A stretch of DNA of 37,298 bases, taken from the NCBI RefSeq assembly GCF_025210435.1, contig NZ_JAOART010000066.1:1-37298 (forward strand). Reading direction: 5' to 3'. A model generated the notes under the pieces. The model was not told the DNA's origin, searched no databases, and was given only the letters and a program-made list of their open reading frames with translations. The stretch comes from Anaeromicrobium sp. Its GTDB lineage: Bacteria > Bacillota > Clostridia > Peptostreptococcales > Thermotaleaceae. Positions 25,348 through 33,987 of this stretch are shown one piece after another (the first letter of the stretch is position 1; each line of letters begins with the position of its first letter). A program made the translations under genes and the position numbers.

Positions 25348-25628
25348 AAATGAAGAAATAATATTTAAGCTTGGCATGAGTATTATAGGAGAGTGTAAAT
25401 TAAAAAGAAATAGCAAGGAAGTAATTTACAGAGCTTTAATAGTTGTCGGGATTATACATTAGTATGACAATAAACAGTAGTGTTATACAATATATGGTGA
25501 AAAAATTATATTATATACTATATATTGACAAATACAATAGATAAGAATACAATCTAATTAGCATTTTATGGATATATATTATGGATAAAAATTCAGAAGA
25601 GGATAAGAACTACAAGGGGGAAACTGAA

Positions 25629-26183
25629 ATGAAAAAGAACTTTGCACAAAGATGTGACGTTTTTAAGAAGAGAAGTGACATACTATACCAATTAGTTGAT
25701 GATTTAAGTGAAAGAATTATTATATCTGATTTGACTAAAGCGTTAGGGGGCTCTATTCAAAAAGGGGATAATTTAATTTCAAATGCTAAATTTGAAGAAA
25801 TACGAATAGAGGGTTCAACGTTCAATTTAATGAATAGGAGCAAAAGTATATATAAAGCTTATGTTTTGCATTTGGAGAAAGAATATAATTTTCCATACCT
25901 TGGATTTAAATATAAAGGGGAAATAGTATCTCCACACATAGAAGGTCAAGCGGATAAGTTAATAGAGAAATATAGTGAGGCGGAACTCGTTGAGATTGTA
26001 AATGAGATTGAAACTAGAATTGAAGCTATTAATAATGATATAGAGTATTTAAAAGCTAATACTGATTTGAATAACCATAAATTCTACTATAGGAATTATG
26101 ATGGTCTATTTGATGGGAATGAAAAATATATAGATTTAAAATCAGTATTTAATGATTATGAATTATTGATAAATTCTAAATAA
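25629..26183 (+). CDS. Hypothetical protein, 184 aa, upstream of the HD/Hsp90-type gene
   Basis: The start is ATG 25629, 8 bases after SD AAGGGGG (25614-25620); an in-frame ATG at 25581 precedes that SD. The protein is soluble, helical and charged, with coiled-coil tendency at about 110-145 (ELVEIVNEIETRIEAIN) and no recognised motif. The gap to the next gene is 161 bases, so membership in the HD/Hsp90 unit is possible but not shown. Confidence 0.55.
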   Translation: MKKNFAQRCDVFKKRSDILYQLVDDLSERIIISDLTKALGGSIQKGDNLISNAKFEEIRIEGSTFNLMNRSKSIYKAYVLHLEKEYNFPYLGFKYKGEIVSPHIEGQADKLIEKYSEAELVEIVNEIETRIEAINNDIEYLKANTDLNNHKFYYRNYDGLFDGNEKYIDLKSVFNDYELLINSK

Positions 26184-26344
26184 CATAATGTGAACTGTCG
26201 TAATTATATACTTTAGCAAAAGATTAGTATAGTGTATAGGAGCGTGTAATCATTTATTGTAGCTTTATCAGATTCATTAACTGTTACAATTTTTGATTAT
26301 TATTAATTTCTTAAATGTTTTGTTTAAGAGAAAGGGGATAACAG

Positions 26345-26779
26345 TTGCAAAGACAAATTGATGGTTATACATTTAAATGTGAGATGTCTAAGAATAGACA
26401 TAGGGAATATAAAGTTACTTGTTTGGAAAATGGAATAACAAAAGAGAGTGGAATAAGTTTTGATGATGCAATAGGATTAATTAAAGGAATAATTGACTGT
26501 AATACATATCAGCTGTCACAGAAAAGTTCAGATATAGAATATGTTAGAAGCCTGTTTGAGGATAAGTTAATTGGCGAAAAGTTATCAAAACTTGATGATA
26601 TAATTAAAGAAGAAATAGCTGGAAAGATAAAGGGCACGATTTATTCTATACCTCGTCAGAAGATGGCTATTGAACAGATATATAAGACTGATAATTTTGT
26701 TATCACGGCAAAATGTGAAAAAGGAAAAGCAAGAGGTGTTACATCAATTGATATTAGTGAGAAAAGCAAAATATATTGA
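26345..26779 (+). CDS. Hypothetical protein, 144 aa, next to the HD/Hsp90-type gene
   Basis: TTG start 26345, 6 bases after GGGG of the SD AAAGGGGATAAC; no better ATG lies nearby. A compact alpha-beta start (GYTFKCEMSK, YKVTCLENG) is followed by helices. The gene ends 31 bases before the HD/Hsp90-type ATPase gene, and both have good SDs, so the two are probably one operon. Family not recognised. Confidence 0.55.
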   Translation: MQRQIDGYTFKCEMSKNRHREYKVTCLENGITKESGISFDDAIGLIKGIIDCNTYQLSQKSSDIEYVRSLFEDKLIGEKLSKLDDIIKEEIAGKIKGTIYSIPRQKMAIEQIYKTDNFVITAKCEKGKARGVTSIDISEKSKIY

Positions 26780-26810
26780 AATCCTATGAAGTATACTAGG
26801 GGGATAAAAA

Positions 26811-29495
26811 ATGAAAGAAATAAAAATACCAAAAGTCTTTGATGAGAAACTTAAAAGCGGTTATAAAGGAGATATTTTAGTTATATTTGATAAATACAAG
26901 AATTTTCTTTTAGAACAAATGCCTCTGTTTGCGGAGTATACGGATCATTCAAATGAACATATACAGTATGTGTTAGATACAGGAGAAAAATTAATCACCA
27001 AGGAATGTTGGAAGGTATTAACAAGTGAAGATATATTTGTATTGTTATTAGCTATTTTATTTCATGATTTAGGTATGCACATATCAATTGAAGGGTTTAA
27101 AACATTATTAAGATCAGGGAATATAATTGAGAGTTATGATACAAAATCTTGGAAAGAAGAATGGGAAAAATATATTAATGAGGTTAGCAAATATGATGAA
27201 GAAAAACAACGAAGATTTTTCAATCAATCATATATGAACATAAAGGACAAACAAGAATTTGAAACACTAGGGGAAAATGAGAAAGAACTAATAGGAGAAT
27301 TTATTAGAAGGCAACATGGAAGACTAGCACATGAGATTGCTATATATGGATTTCCAGTAAGAGATGATAATTTCGAAAATTATAATGAAAAAAAATATAT
27401 ACATCTATATGATTTGGCTGGTTTTATAGCTAGAAGCCATTCTATGGACTTAAGGGAAACATACCCATATTTACAGGATAAATATTTCGATGTATGGAAG
27501 AGACCTTATAAAGTGCATGTGATGTTTTTAATGGTAGTATTAAGGGTATCAGATTATTTACATATAACTAATGATAGAGTAAATCCTTATAAATTCAAGC
27601 TGATTAAATTTAAGAATGAAATGTCTATTTTGGAATTTAAAAAACATCTATCTGTTTATGATATTCAACAAGTCATAGATAATCCAGAAAATTTATTTGT
27701 AACATGTAATCCGAATGAATTGAAAACTTATCTGAGCATGGAAAACTTAATTAATAGTATACAGAATGAACTGGATAATTCTTGGGCTGTCTTAGGAGAA
27801 GTCTATGGTATTAGTAAATTAGGGATTGCGATAAGACGAATTGATAGTAATATATTTAAAAAACAATGGCTAGACAAATCAACATATGTAACAGAAGATA
27901 TTACTTTTAAGCTAGATTCTAGACTGAAAAATTTACTTATAGAACCATTATATGGAGATAATCCATCGTATGGAGTTCGAGAGTTAATTCAAAATGCAGT
28001 AGATGCTTGTAAATCAAGAAAAAATAGGAGTTCTAAGATTGATATTGAATTAGAAGGAGATTATTTAATTATAAAAGATAATGGAATAGGTATGGATATT
28101 GATATAATAAAAAACTATTTCTTGAGTATAGGGTCACCATTTGTAGAAAGTTCGCAATGGAAAGAAGTTAATAATGATAAAGATATAGTGAGAAATGGTA
28201 GGTTTGGGATTGGTATTTTGTCGAGTTTTTTATTAGGTGATAAGATAGAGGTAACAACTTATAAAAAAAGTGATAAAAGGAATAAAAATGAAAAATATGG
28301 CTATGTATTTAAAATTGTAAAAACCGTTAGTGAAATACCAATATATAAGAAAAAGTATGAGGAATTAGAAAATATTATAAGTGATGGTTCAGGAACACAA
28401 GTTAAAATTTTATTAAAAGAGGAAGTTAAAAAGAGTTTAATTAATAACAATATTATAATTGATCAATGGTATAAGATGTCTGATGTGGATTTTCAAATAA
28501 ATATACAAAATTACAATGAAGATAGCAATAAAATAAATTTCGAAGAGGAAAATTGGAAGGAACTATATTGTAATGAATTTAATAAAGTTAGGTGGACGTA
28601 TGATTATAAAATTGATCCTCTAAAGTGGAAAAGTGAAAAAAGTGAGGAGTATAGTTCTGTATTAAGCCCAAATTTGATTTGCAATGGAATAATAATACCT
28701 GAAAAATATGATTTGAATTTAGAAAATGTTTTTATAAAGAATTGGCCAATAATTCATATTGATGATATGAGTGGTAGTTTAGAATTAGATTTAAGTAGAT
28801 TTAAGGTAACCAAACCTCTGCCATTTTTAAAAGAATTAGAAGAGCAGTTGTTGGAGGATTTTTTTCAGGAATTAAATGAAATGAAAGTTTTAAATACGAA
28901 AACTAATAGAATTACTTTAAAAGAAATTGTTACAAACAACTTCAAAACTCAAGAACTAATGTTTTTTAAAGACGGATACACATTATATAATGACTATATA
29001 ATTGAAAAAATGAATCCTAAATGGGTTGTGGAAATATGGGATACTTCTCTCAATGTAGATTGGCTAGAAGAGAATGTAGCATACATTTTACATGGATATA
29101 GAAGCCATCCAAATTTAAAATATGAGCTTTATGAAAGAAAAATTAGAAATACAAACATATACATACCTTCATATAATTACAATGTTTATATGAATGATGG
29201 TAGTAGCTATTATAAGTTTAGAAATGACTATAAAGATAGAATAAAATATTCAAGTAAAGAAATGCAAATAAAAGATTATGCAGTTATAAAAACTTGTGAG
29301 AACTTATTGATGAAAGAAAAACTTGAGCTGTATAAAAATCAAATACCATTGATTATTGAAGAAAGTTTTTCTAATTTCAAAGCCAATACATGTAAAAGGG
29401 AAAAAGAAATTATTGATAAGTATATTAATAAAAATTATTTATATCCGTATAATAACTCAAAACAAGTTTTGAGTTCGATATCAGTAGTTGGTTAA
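26811..29495 (+). CDS. HD-domain and Hsp90-type (GHKL) ATPase fusion, 894 aa
   Basis: Two catalytic modules are joined. Residues about 40-260 carry HD-phosphohydrolase marks: DHSNEH (45-50), LFHDLGMH (83-90), RRQHGRLAHE (166-175) and LRVSDYLHI (244-252). Residues about 365-545 carry the GHKL ATPase set: N-box ELIQNAVDA (391-399), DNGIGMD (423-429), glycine box GRFGIGIL (463-470) and DGSGTQV (525-531). The remainder, 545-894, may be a middle domain with an Hsp90/MORC-like role, but its family is unclear. HtpG-like proteins lack HD domains; fusions like this are seen among putative defence ATPases, so nucleotide-dependent hydrolysis of a nucleotide or nucleic acid is likely. SD GGGGGA precedes ATG 26811. 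Confidence 0.85.
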   Translation: MKEIKIPKVFDEKLKSGYKGDILVIFDKYKNFLLEQMPLFAEYTDHSNEHIQYVLDTGEKLITKECWKVLTSEDIFVLLLAILFHDLGMHISIEGFKTLLRSGNIIESYDTKSWKEEWEKYINEVSKYDEEKQRRFFNQSYMNIKDKQEFETLGENEKELIGEFIRRQHGRLAHEIAIYGFPVRDDNFENYNEKKYIHLYDLAGFIARSHSMDLRETYPYLQDKYFDVWKRPYKVHVMFLMVVLRVSDYLHITNDRVNPYKFKLIKFKNEMSILEFKKHLSVYDIQQVIDNPENLFVTCNPNELKTYLSMENLINSIQNELDNSWAVLGEVYGISKLGIAIRRIDSNIFKKQWLDKSTYVTEDITFKLDSRLKNLLIEPLYGDNPSYGVRELIQNAVDACKSRKNRSSKIDIELEGDYLIIKDNGIGMDIDIIKNYFLSIGSPFVESSQWKEVNNDKDIVRNGRFGIGILSSFLLGDKIEVTTYKKSDKRNKNEKYGYVFKIVKTVSEIPIYKKKYEELENIISDGSGTQVKILLKEEVKKSLINNNIIIDQWYKMSDVDFQINIQNYNEDSNKINFEEENWKELYCNEFNKVRWTYDYKIDPLKWKSEKSEEYSSVLSPNLICNGIIIPEKYDLNLENVFIKNWPIIHIDDMSGSLELDLSRFKVTKPLPFLKELEEQLLEDFFQELNEMKVLNTKTNRITLKEIVTNNFKTQELMFFKDGYTLYNDYIIEKMNPKWVVEIWDTSLNVDWLEENVAYILHGYRSHPNLKYELYERKIRNTNIYIPSYNYNVYMNDGSSYYKFRNDYKDRIKYSSKEMQIKDYAVIKTCENLLMKEKLELYKNQIPLIIEESFSNFKANTCKREKEIIDKYINKNYLYPYNNSKQVLSSISVVG

Positions 29496-29573
29496 AAGTA
29501 GTTGTTTATTTTAGAATATTACATAGGTGTATATGAAGCTTAGTCATATGGATAAGAAAGGAATTAATAATAC

Positions 29574-29602
29574 AAAAGACACTTATTTCAAGTGTCTTTT
29601 TA
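29574..29602 (+). terminator. Terminator after the HD/Hsp90-type gene
   Basis: AAAAGACACTT and AAGTGTCTTTT are perfect arms around ATTTC, followed by more T. Confidence 0.9.
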
Positions 29603-29650
29603 AGTAAATTCAATATTTTTAGGCTACAAAAGAAATTTTATAATAAAGTG

Positions 29651-29730
29651 AAGATTGGCAAGCTTATTAATAAATAATTAATCAAGAAACCTCTATCCGC
29701 TTATATAAAGGGAGTGATGGGTTAGTTATT
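29651..29730 (+). repeat. Decayed copy of the tail and terminator of the gene at 21358
   Basis: The run from AAGATTGGCAAGCTT to GGGTTAGTTATT aligns with 21755-21828 (end of the 138-aa gene and its terminator), with many substitutions. No coding part before this is recognisable, so only the 3' end survives. It suggests that a paralogue stood here. Confidence 0.6.
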
Positions 29731-29950
29731 ATCTAGGACCAATAAATCTATCACCGTTCATATGTATTATGTGTTCAGGCATATCGGCAATCCAGATTTC
29801 ACTTTCACAAGCAATATAATCAGCATATTTTTTATAGGTTTTAATATCTAAAAAACAGCTCACATAGATAGAATGATTTGAGTAGAAAAGAAATTTTAGA
29901 ATATACAAAAACGTATGTTCTGTATAATTAATTGACAGATTTGTTGGGAA
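29729..29950 (-). pseudogene. Reverse-strand C-terminal gene remnant
   Basis: On the minus strand a frame of 73 codons without a usable start runs from 29950 to the TAA at 29731-29729. Its second half is clearly protein-like (YKKYADYIACESEIW, then HIIHMNGDRFIGPR before the stop). The first half is AT-rich and may be random. It is the best-supported reverse-strand coding remnant in the window. I cannot name the family; the parent gene has lost its beginning. Confidence 0.55.
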
Positions 29951-30002
29951 TTATTACAATTATATTAAAATCAAAATTAATATAAAAAAATGAGGGAGTT
30001 AT

Positions 30003-30209
30003 ATGAATTTAAATGATATTTTGAACCCATCCACTATAATAGGAGCTTTGTTAATAAGCATTATCGGAGGATTTATAGTGTTCTTTTTCACTAAAGATGA
30101 TAACCAGTCTAAAAAGAATAGTATTAAAACGAAAGATAATCATGGATTTATTTTTCAGGATACTAAAATAGAGGGGGAATTTAATGTCAAGTCAAAAAAT
30201 AAAGAATAG
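30003..30209 (+). CDS. Small single-span membrane protein, 68 aa
   Basis: SD GAGGGAG precedes ATG 30003. One membrane span (about 13-29) is followed by a charged linker and the tail KTKDNHGFIFQDTKI. The last 26 bases overlap the next gene, so translation is coupled. The tail shares the pattern Asn-x-Gly-Phe/Leu-Ile followed by Gln with the start of the next protein (RDNFGLIAQNSNL), which suggests a common interaction motif. It looks like the membrane anchor of a small multi-protein system. Confidence 0.65.
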   Translation: MNLNDILNPSTIIGALLISIIGGFIVFFFTKDDNQSKKNSIKTKDNHGFIFQDTKIEGEFNVKSKNKE

Positions 30210-31518
30210 AGACAATTTTGGACTGATAGCTCAAAACTCAAATTTGGCATTTAATTCTTATAATTATGATTTAATGAATTCTATATCAGAATTATTAAGT
30301 GAAGGAAAAATAGATGAGGCTATAGATTTATTAAATAACTTAAGAAAATCGGTAGTAGGACACCATCCTTTATACCCTTATTATTCTACAGAAATTGAAA
30401 ATAGAAATGGAAAGTTGGTATTTGTAAGTAAACCTAATTCAAGAGAAGCTATTGAAAAATATCCTCCACGATATGTAGGGAAGATAACTATACCAAAAAA
30501 ATATAAACATTTTTCTTCTATAAATGAATTGATAACTTATTCATATAGAAATCAAGAAGATATAGAAATAAATGTTAAAGAGGTTGGAAGAGTTTTAGGT
30601 GATGTTGTTGATCCTTATCAAGAAGATATATTTAGTCCTGAAAATATTCAAAATATGAAATATAAAATAGAACATAAAGAGTTTCCTCCAGCAAGACCTT
30701 ATAAAATTATATTCTCAAATAGTAAATTCACAATGGATTATGTATTGTTAAGGGTTATGAAAATTACTGATAAAGGTGAACTAATAATAAGTAATGCTGA
30801 GCAGGATACAAGATTATACTTTGAAATGAAAATGGATACTCAGAATAAGAAATGTAATTTCAATTTAGAAGTCAATGAAAAATATAAAAGAGATGTAACA
30901 GCTAATTTAATGTGTATATCTTTTATGACGAGTAAGAAGAAAGAAAATGAAATAAAAATTATTTCTCTAGAATATGGAGAAGAGCTTATAAACGGATTAC
31001 TGGATAATCTTAGTTATAATTCTGATTTTGGAGATGTAGAAAAGGAAAAAAAGTTTCTTGAAAATTTGAAAACAATAGAAGATTTTTATGATATGAAAAT
31101 CGAAATACCTGATGAGGTATTTAATTATGATATGAACAATGCAGAAATTCTAGCAGAGGGAATAAAGAATAAAAAAGTTAGTGGAAAATTTACTAGATGT
31201 AAAATAGAATTTAAGATTAACAAGAAATTTAAAGAGGATACGATTAAACTATGTAATAATAATGAAGCTTTTTCATTAACTTATGAAATGATAGATGTAA
31301 GTATTAGTATATTTGGACAAGCATTTGAAATTGGTAAAGTAATAAGACGATTTGGTAAAGTGAAAATAGCAGATAGTAAAAAAGTAATGAAAAAATTAGA
31401 AGTGCTAGAAATAGGAGATAAGATAAGTATTCGATATGCACCAGCAGATAAAGAAGTAGGTGAATGTATTGATGAGCTATGCTTTGATTTAAAAAACATA
31501 GAGGAAGATATTGAATAG
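30184..31518 (+). CDS. Hypothetical protein, 444 aa, second gene of a membrane-linked trio
   Basis: SD GAGGGGG lies in the previous gene and the two overlap by 26 bases. The N-terminal segment (RDNFGLIAQNSNLAF) echoes the tail of the upstream membrane protein. Next comes a helical stretch (SELLSEGKIDEAIDLLNNL, about 36-55) with a TPR/EAD-like look, then a large predominantly beta, soluble region to residue 444. No catalytic motif seen. The third gene follows 9 bases later. It may be the sensor of the set, by analogy with effector-associated proteins; function unknown. Confidence 0.6.
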   Translation: MSSQKIKNRDNFGLIAQNSNLAFNSYNYDLMNSISELLSEGKIDEAIDLLNNLRKSVVGHHPLYPYYSTEIENRNGKLVFVSKPNSREAIEKYPPRYVGKITIPKKYKHFSSINELITYSYRNQEDIEINVKEVGRVLGDVVDPYQEDIFSPENIQNMKYKIEHKEFPPARPYKIIFSNSKFTMDYVLLRVMKITDKGELIISNAEQDTRLYFEMKMDTQNKKCNFNLEVNEKYKRDVTANLMCISFMTSKKKENEIKIISLEYGEELINGLLDNLSYNSDFGDVEKEKKFLENLKTIEDFYDMKIEIPDEVFNYDMNNAEILAEGIKNKKVSGKFTRCKIEFKINKKFKEDTIKLCNNNEAFSLTYEMIDVSISIFGQAFEIGKVIRRFGKVKIADSKKVMKKLEVLEIGDKISIRYAPADKEVGECIDELCFDLKNIEEDIE

Positions 31519-31527
31519 GGTGAAAAT

Positions 31528-32229
31528 ATGGAAAAATGGATTACAATATTAATTATCGTATGTATTTGTGTCATTGGTATTATAAAGATAATATTAGAGC
31601 ATAGAAGACTATCAAGCAAAAGAGATTTTTCAATTGAATTTACTAATAAATATAGAGAATTTTGTGATGAATTATTTGAAAAGAATATAGATGGAGAGTT
31701 GTATCAATGGCTTAGAATGAAATCAGCTAAAATGCAAAATATGATGGGACGATATGGTGTTACAAGTATGTTTCAGCCACCATTTTCAACTATAATGTAT
31801 CAAAACTATCCAATAATATATAATGGTTTATCAGAAATTATGAAGGAGTATTCGTTATCACGAAATTTATTTAGCAGAAGCTTCTCTTTTGATGATAATT
31901 TGGGGCAGTTAATTAGAATGATAGATGATAGCTTAGTAACATATATTGGGGTTTTAGAAAACTCTGAAGAAAATATGAATTCCAAAATAAAGAATCCGAT
32001 AGTATGGCTTAGGGAAGGTATAAGATTTTTGGTAGTATTACCTATATCTTTCGTGTATTGGTCTGGACTGATAAAATATCATACATATAATAGGTTATCA
32101 GATAATTTCTTTGTAAAGATAATTGCTATGTTTATAACATTGATTGGGTTGATTAGTTCTGTAATTACTATTATATTAGGGTATGAACCTTTGATTGATA
32201 TTTACATTAAAATCAAAGATATTTTTTAG
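31528..32229 (+). CDS. Membrane protein, 233 aa, third gene of the trio
   Basis: SD AGGGTG precedes ATG 31528, 9 bases after the previous stop. One N-terminal span (about 5-23), a cytoplasmic helical region with Arg-rich and Tyr-rich parts, and two C-terminal spans (about 168-185 and 193-217) are visible. A candidate membrane effector acting with the two genes before it. Family not recognised. Confidence 0.6.
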   Translation: MEKWITILIIVCICVIGIIKIILEHRRLSSKRDFSIEFTNKYREFCDELFEKNIDGELYQWLRMKSAKMQNMMGRYGVTSMFQPPFSTIMYQNYPIIYNGLSEIMKEYSLSRNLFSRSFSFDDNLGQLIRMIDDSLVTYIGVLENSEENMNSKIKNPIVWLREGIRFLVVLPISFVYWSGLIKYHTYNRLSDNFFVKIIAMFITLIGLISSVITIILGYEPLIDIYIKIKDIF

Positions 32230-32281
32230 TTGTAAAGGAATGGATATATAGGAATTGATAAAATCAAAGGGGGGTAGTGAA

Positions 32282-32713
32282 ATGAGGATTGTTAAAATGT
32301 CTGGGGATGTATTTGGATTTGATAGTATTGAGGCTTGTAAAGCATACTTTGAAAATGTCTTACCTTGGCAAAGGGGGAATTTTTATTTTGTAGGAGAAAG
32401 AAATAAAATAGCTAAAGATAAATTAAATACAGGGGAAAATGTAGTGTTTTCATTTAATGGCTGTTTAATAGCAATAGCAAAAGCTAAAAGTTTAATTATT
32501 GATGAAGATGATAAGGCTAGTGGAATTAAAATAGATATGGAAACGCTAAAGATGTTTAAAATAACAATTTCTACATTAGAACTAGAAGAAGAATTAAGAA
32601 ATAGTGGATTTAACGATTCTATCTATGCAAGTCAAGGTTGGAACATTTTAGAAGGAGAAATTGAAAGGAAAACAGTGGAATTTTTGAAAAATAAAGAATG
32701 GGAAATATATTAA
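32282..32713 (+). CDS. PUA/EVE-like small protein, 143 aa
   Basis: The start is ATG 32282, 7-8 bases after SD AAAGGGGGG; an upstream in-frame TTG at 32255 precedes the SD. After an N-terminal part, the phrase GENVVFSFNGCLIAIAKA matches the central strands of PUA/EVE/ASCH-type nucleic-acid-binding folds (G-D/E-x-V-hydrophobic, then I/A-A-K-A). Similar proteins read modified bases or RNA. The neighbouring gene 27 bases later encodes a PD-(D/E)XK-like protein, so together they may form a modification-sensing nuclease pair. Confidence 0.5.
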   Translation: MRIVKMSGDVFGFDSIEACKAYFENVLPWQRGNFYFVGERNKIAKDKLNTGENVVFSFNGCLIAIAKAKSLIIDEDDKASGIKIDMETLKMFKITISTLELEEELRNSGFNDSIYASQGWNILEGEIERKTVEFLKNKEWEIY

Positions 32714-32740
32714 CATTAGTATTTAAGGATGATGAGAATA

Positions 32741-33169
32741 ATGGCAATAAAAGAACAACAAGCTTTCGATGGAAAATCAGCAGAACATATGGTTATCACA
32801 GAACTTTTAAAAAGAAATTATGTCCCTTTTATTCCAGTTTTGGATAGAGGAATAGACCTTTTGGTAAAGTCAAAAACAGAAGAAAAATATTATGAAATAC
32901 AGGTGAAATCCAATAATTCTCCAATAGAAAAAAATCAGAAATGGTTTATATTTAGTGGAGAGCTTCAAGTAAGAAAAAATCTAATATATGCTCTTGTAGA
33001 TATGATAAATAATGAGATTTGGATAGTTCCTTCAGAGATAGTGAAAAAATATGGGAATCAATGCAAAACACAATTTGATTTACACTTGAAGCAACGAAAA
33101 AGAGGAGATGAAAAAAGAAGAGGCGAACATTTAGAACCTTATAAAAATAACTGGAATATATTAAGATGA
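32741..33169 (+). CDS. PD-(D/E)XK-like nuclease-fold protein, 142 aa
   Basis: The start is ATG 32741; ATGs at 32729 and 32732 are too close to the SD-like AAGGA (32725-32729). The helix GKSAEHMVITELLKRNY leads to the strand pair VLDRGIDLLV and YYEIQVKS. Asp39 with Gln54/Lys56 (or Glu52) form a D-(E/Q)xK set. Such small proteins are known as group I intron-type or restriction-related PD-(D/E)XK nucleases. The C-terminal 40 residues are very basic and may bind DNA. It follows the PUA/EVE-like gene and precedes an unknown 247-aa gene. Confidence 0.65.
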   Translation: MAIKEQQAFDGKSAEHMVITELLKRNYVPFIPVLDRGIDLLVKSKTEEKYYEIQVKSNNSPIEKNQKWFIFSGELQVRKNLIYALVDMINNEIWIVPSEIVKKYGNQCKTQFDLHLKQRKRGDEKRRGEHLEPYKNNWNILR

Positions 33170-33215
33170 TATAAACATATTAATGATTCTTATGTTCAGA
33201 AGTGGAGGTAATTGA

Positions 33216-33959
33216 ATGAAATATGATAATATACTAATTCCTTTTGTAAGAAAAAACAATCAATATATAGATACTCAATTTGGCTTTATAATTCAGCCTA
33301 TGCATGGATATAAAATAGGGATTAATGCAGGATATATTATAATGAGTAGTGATCCTTCTCTAAAGGCAAATATCTTTTTTAGATTCTTTAAAGTAGGTGG
33401 GGATAAGGATTTTTATGAATATAGAGGACAAGTCATATCCATACAAGATTTGAAGAATATTTCTTATGAAAACTTTAATTTGGTAAATAATCTTGTTTTT
33501 TCAACGATTAATCAGTTTTATAATCCACAATGTTGTATTAGTAGCACCCAATATAATTACTTGATTGAAGTGATAGAGTATATTGATGCTATAAGCTTTA
33601 ACTGTGGTTTTGATAATAGGTCAATAACAAAAGATTATGAGACACAGGTGGGTTATGAAGGGAAAGTAGCTATTAATACTTTCACTGAAGGTAGAGGAAA
33701 AAGTATTGATGAAATTGTTAGAATGTTAAAAAATGAATATGGATTATCTAAAATGACAAGGAATATTTATAAGTTTTTTTTAAGTAATAAAGGACTTAAT
33801 TATTTGATAAGTAGGATAATAGGAAAAAAAGAAACCGATATCTTTGCTACTGCTAATGGAGGGCGTGGCTATAGCAATAACACAACATATTTATTTAATT
33901 CAATTTATAATCAGAGTGAGATAGAGGAACTCAGGCGTCTATGTGGTGGTTTGAGATGA
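33216..33959 (+). CDS. Hypothetical protein, 247 aa, between the nuclease genes
   Basis: SD GTGGAGG precedes ATG 33216. Mixed alpha-beta, no membrane span or signal. Visible traits are an N-terminal aromatic-rich part (GFIIQPMHGYKIG), a middle with CCISSTQYNYLIEV, and a C-terminal basic part with Gly-rich GGRGYSNN. No catalytic motif is evident. It sits between a PD-(D/E)XK-like gene and a PUA/EVE-like gene in a row of closely spaced genes, so it may belong to the same defence or modification-sensing system. Confidence 0.6.
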   Translation: MKYDNILIPFVRKNNQYIDTQFGFIIQPMHGYKIGINAGYIIMSSDPSLKANIFFRFFKVGGDKDFYEYRGQVISIQDLKNISYENFNLVNNLVFSTINQFYNPQCCISSTQYNYLIEVIEYIDAISFNCGFDNRSITKDYETQVGYEGKVAINTFTEGRGKSIDEIVRMLKNEYGLSKMTRNIYKFFLSNKGLNYLISRIIGKKETDIFATANGGRGYSNNTTYLFNSIYNQSEIEELRRLCGGLR

Positions 33960-33987
33960 TTTTGACTTTTGAAGGGGGAAAATATTC

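Noticed and set aside
25232-25462. Separate 76-codon gene overlapping the zinc-ribbon membrane gene
   Set aside because: No SD and mostly overlapping; only its last part after 25339 looks coding, and it is better read as the frameshifted tail of the larger gene.
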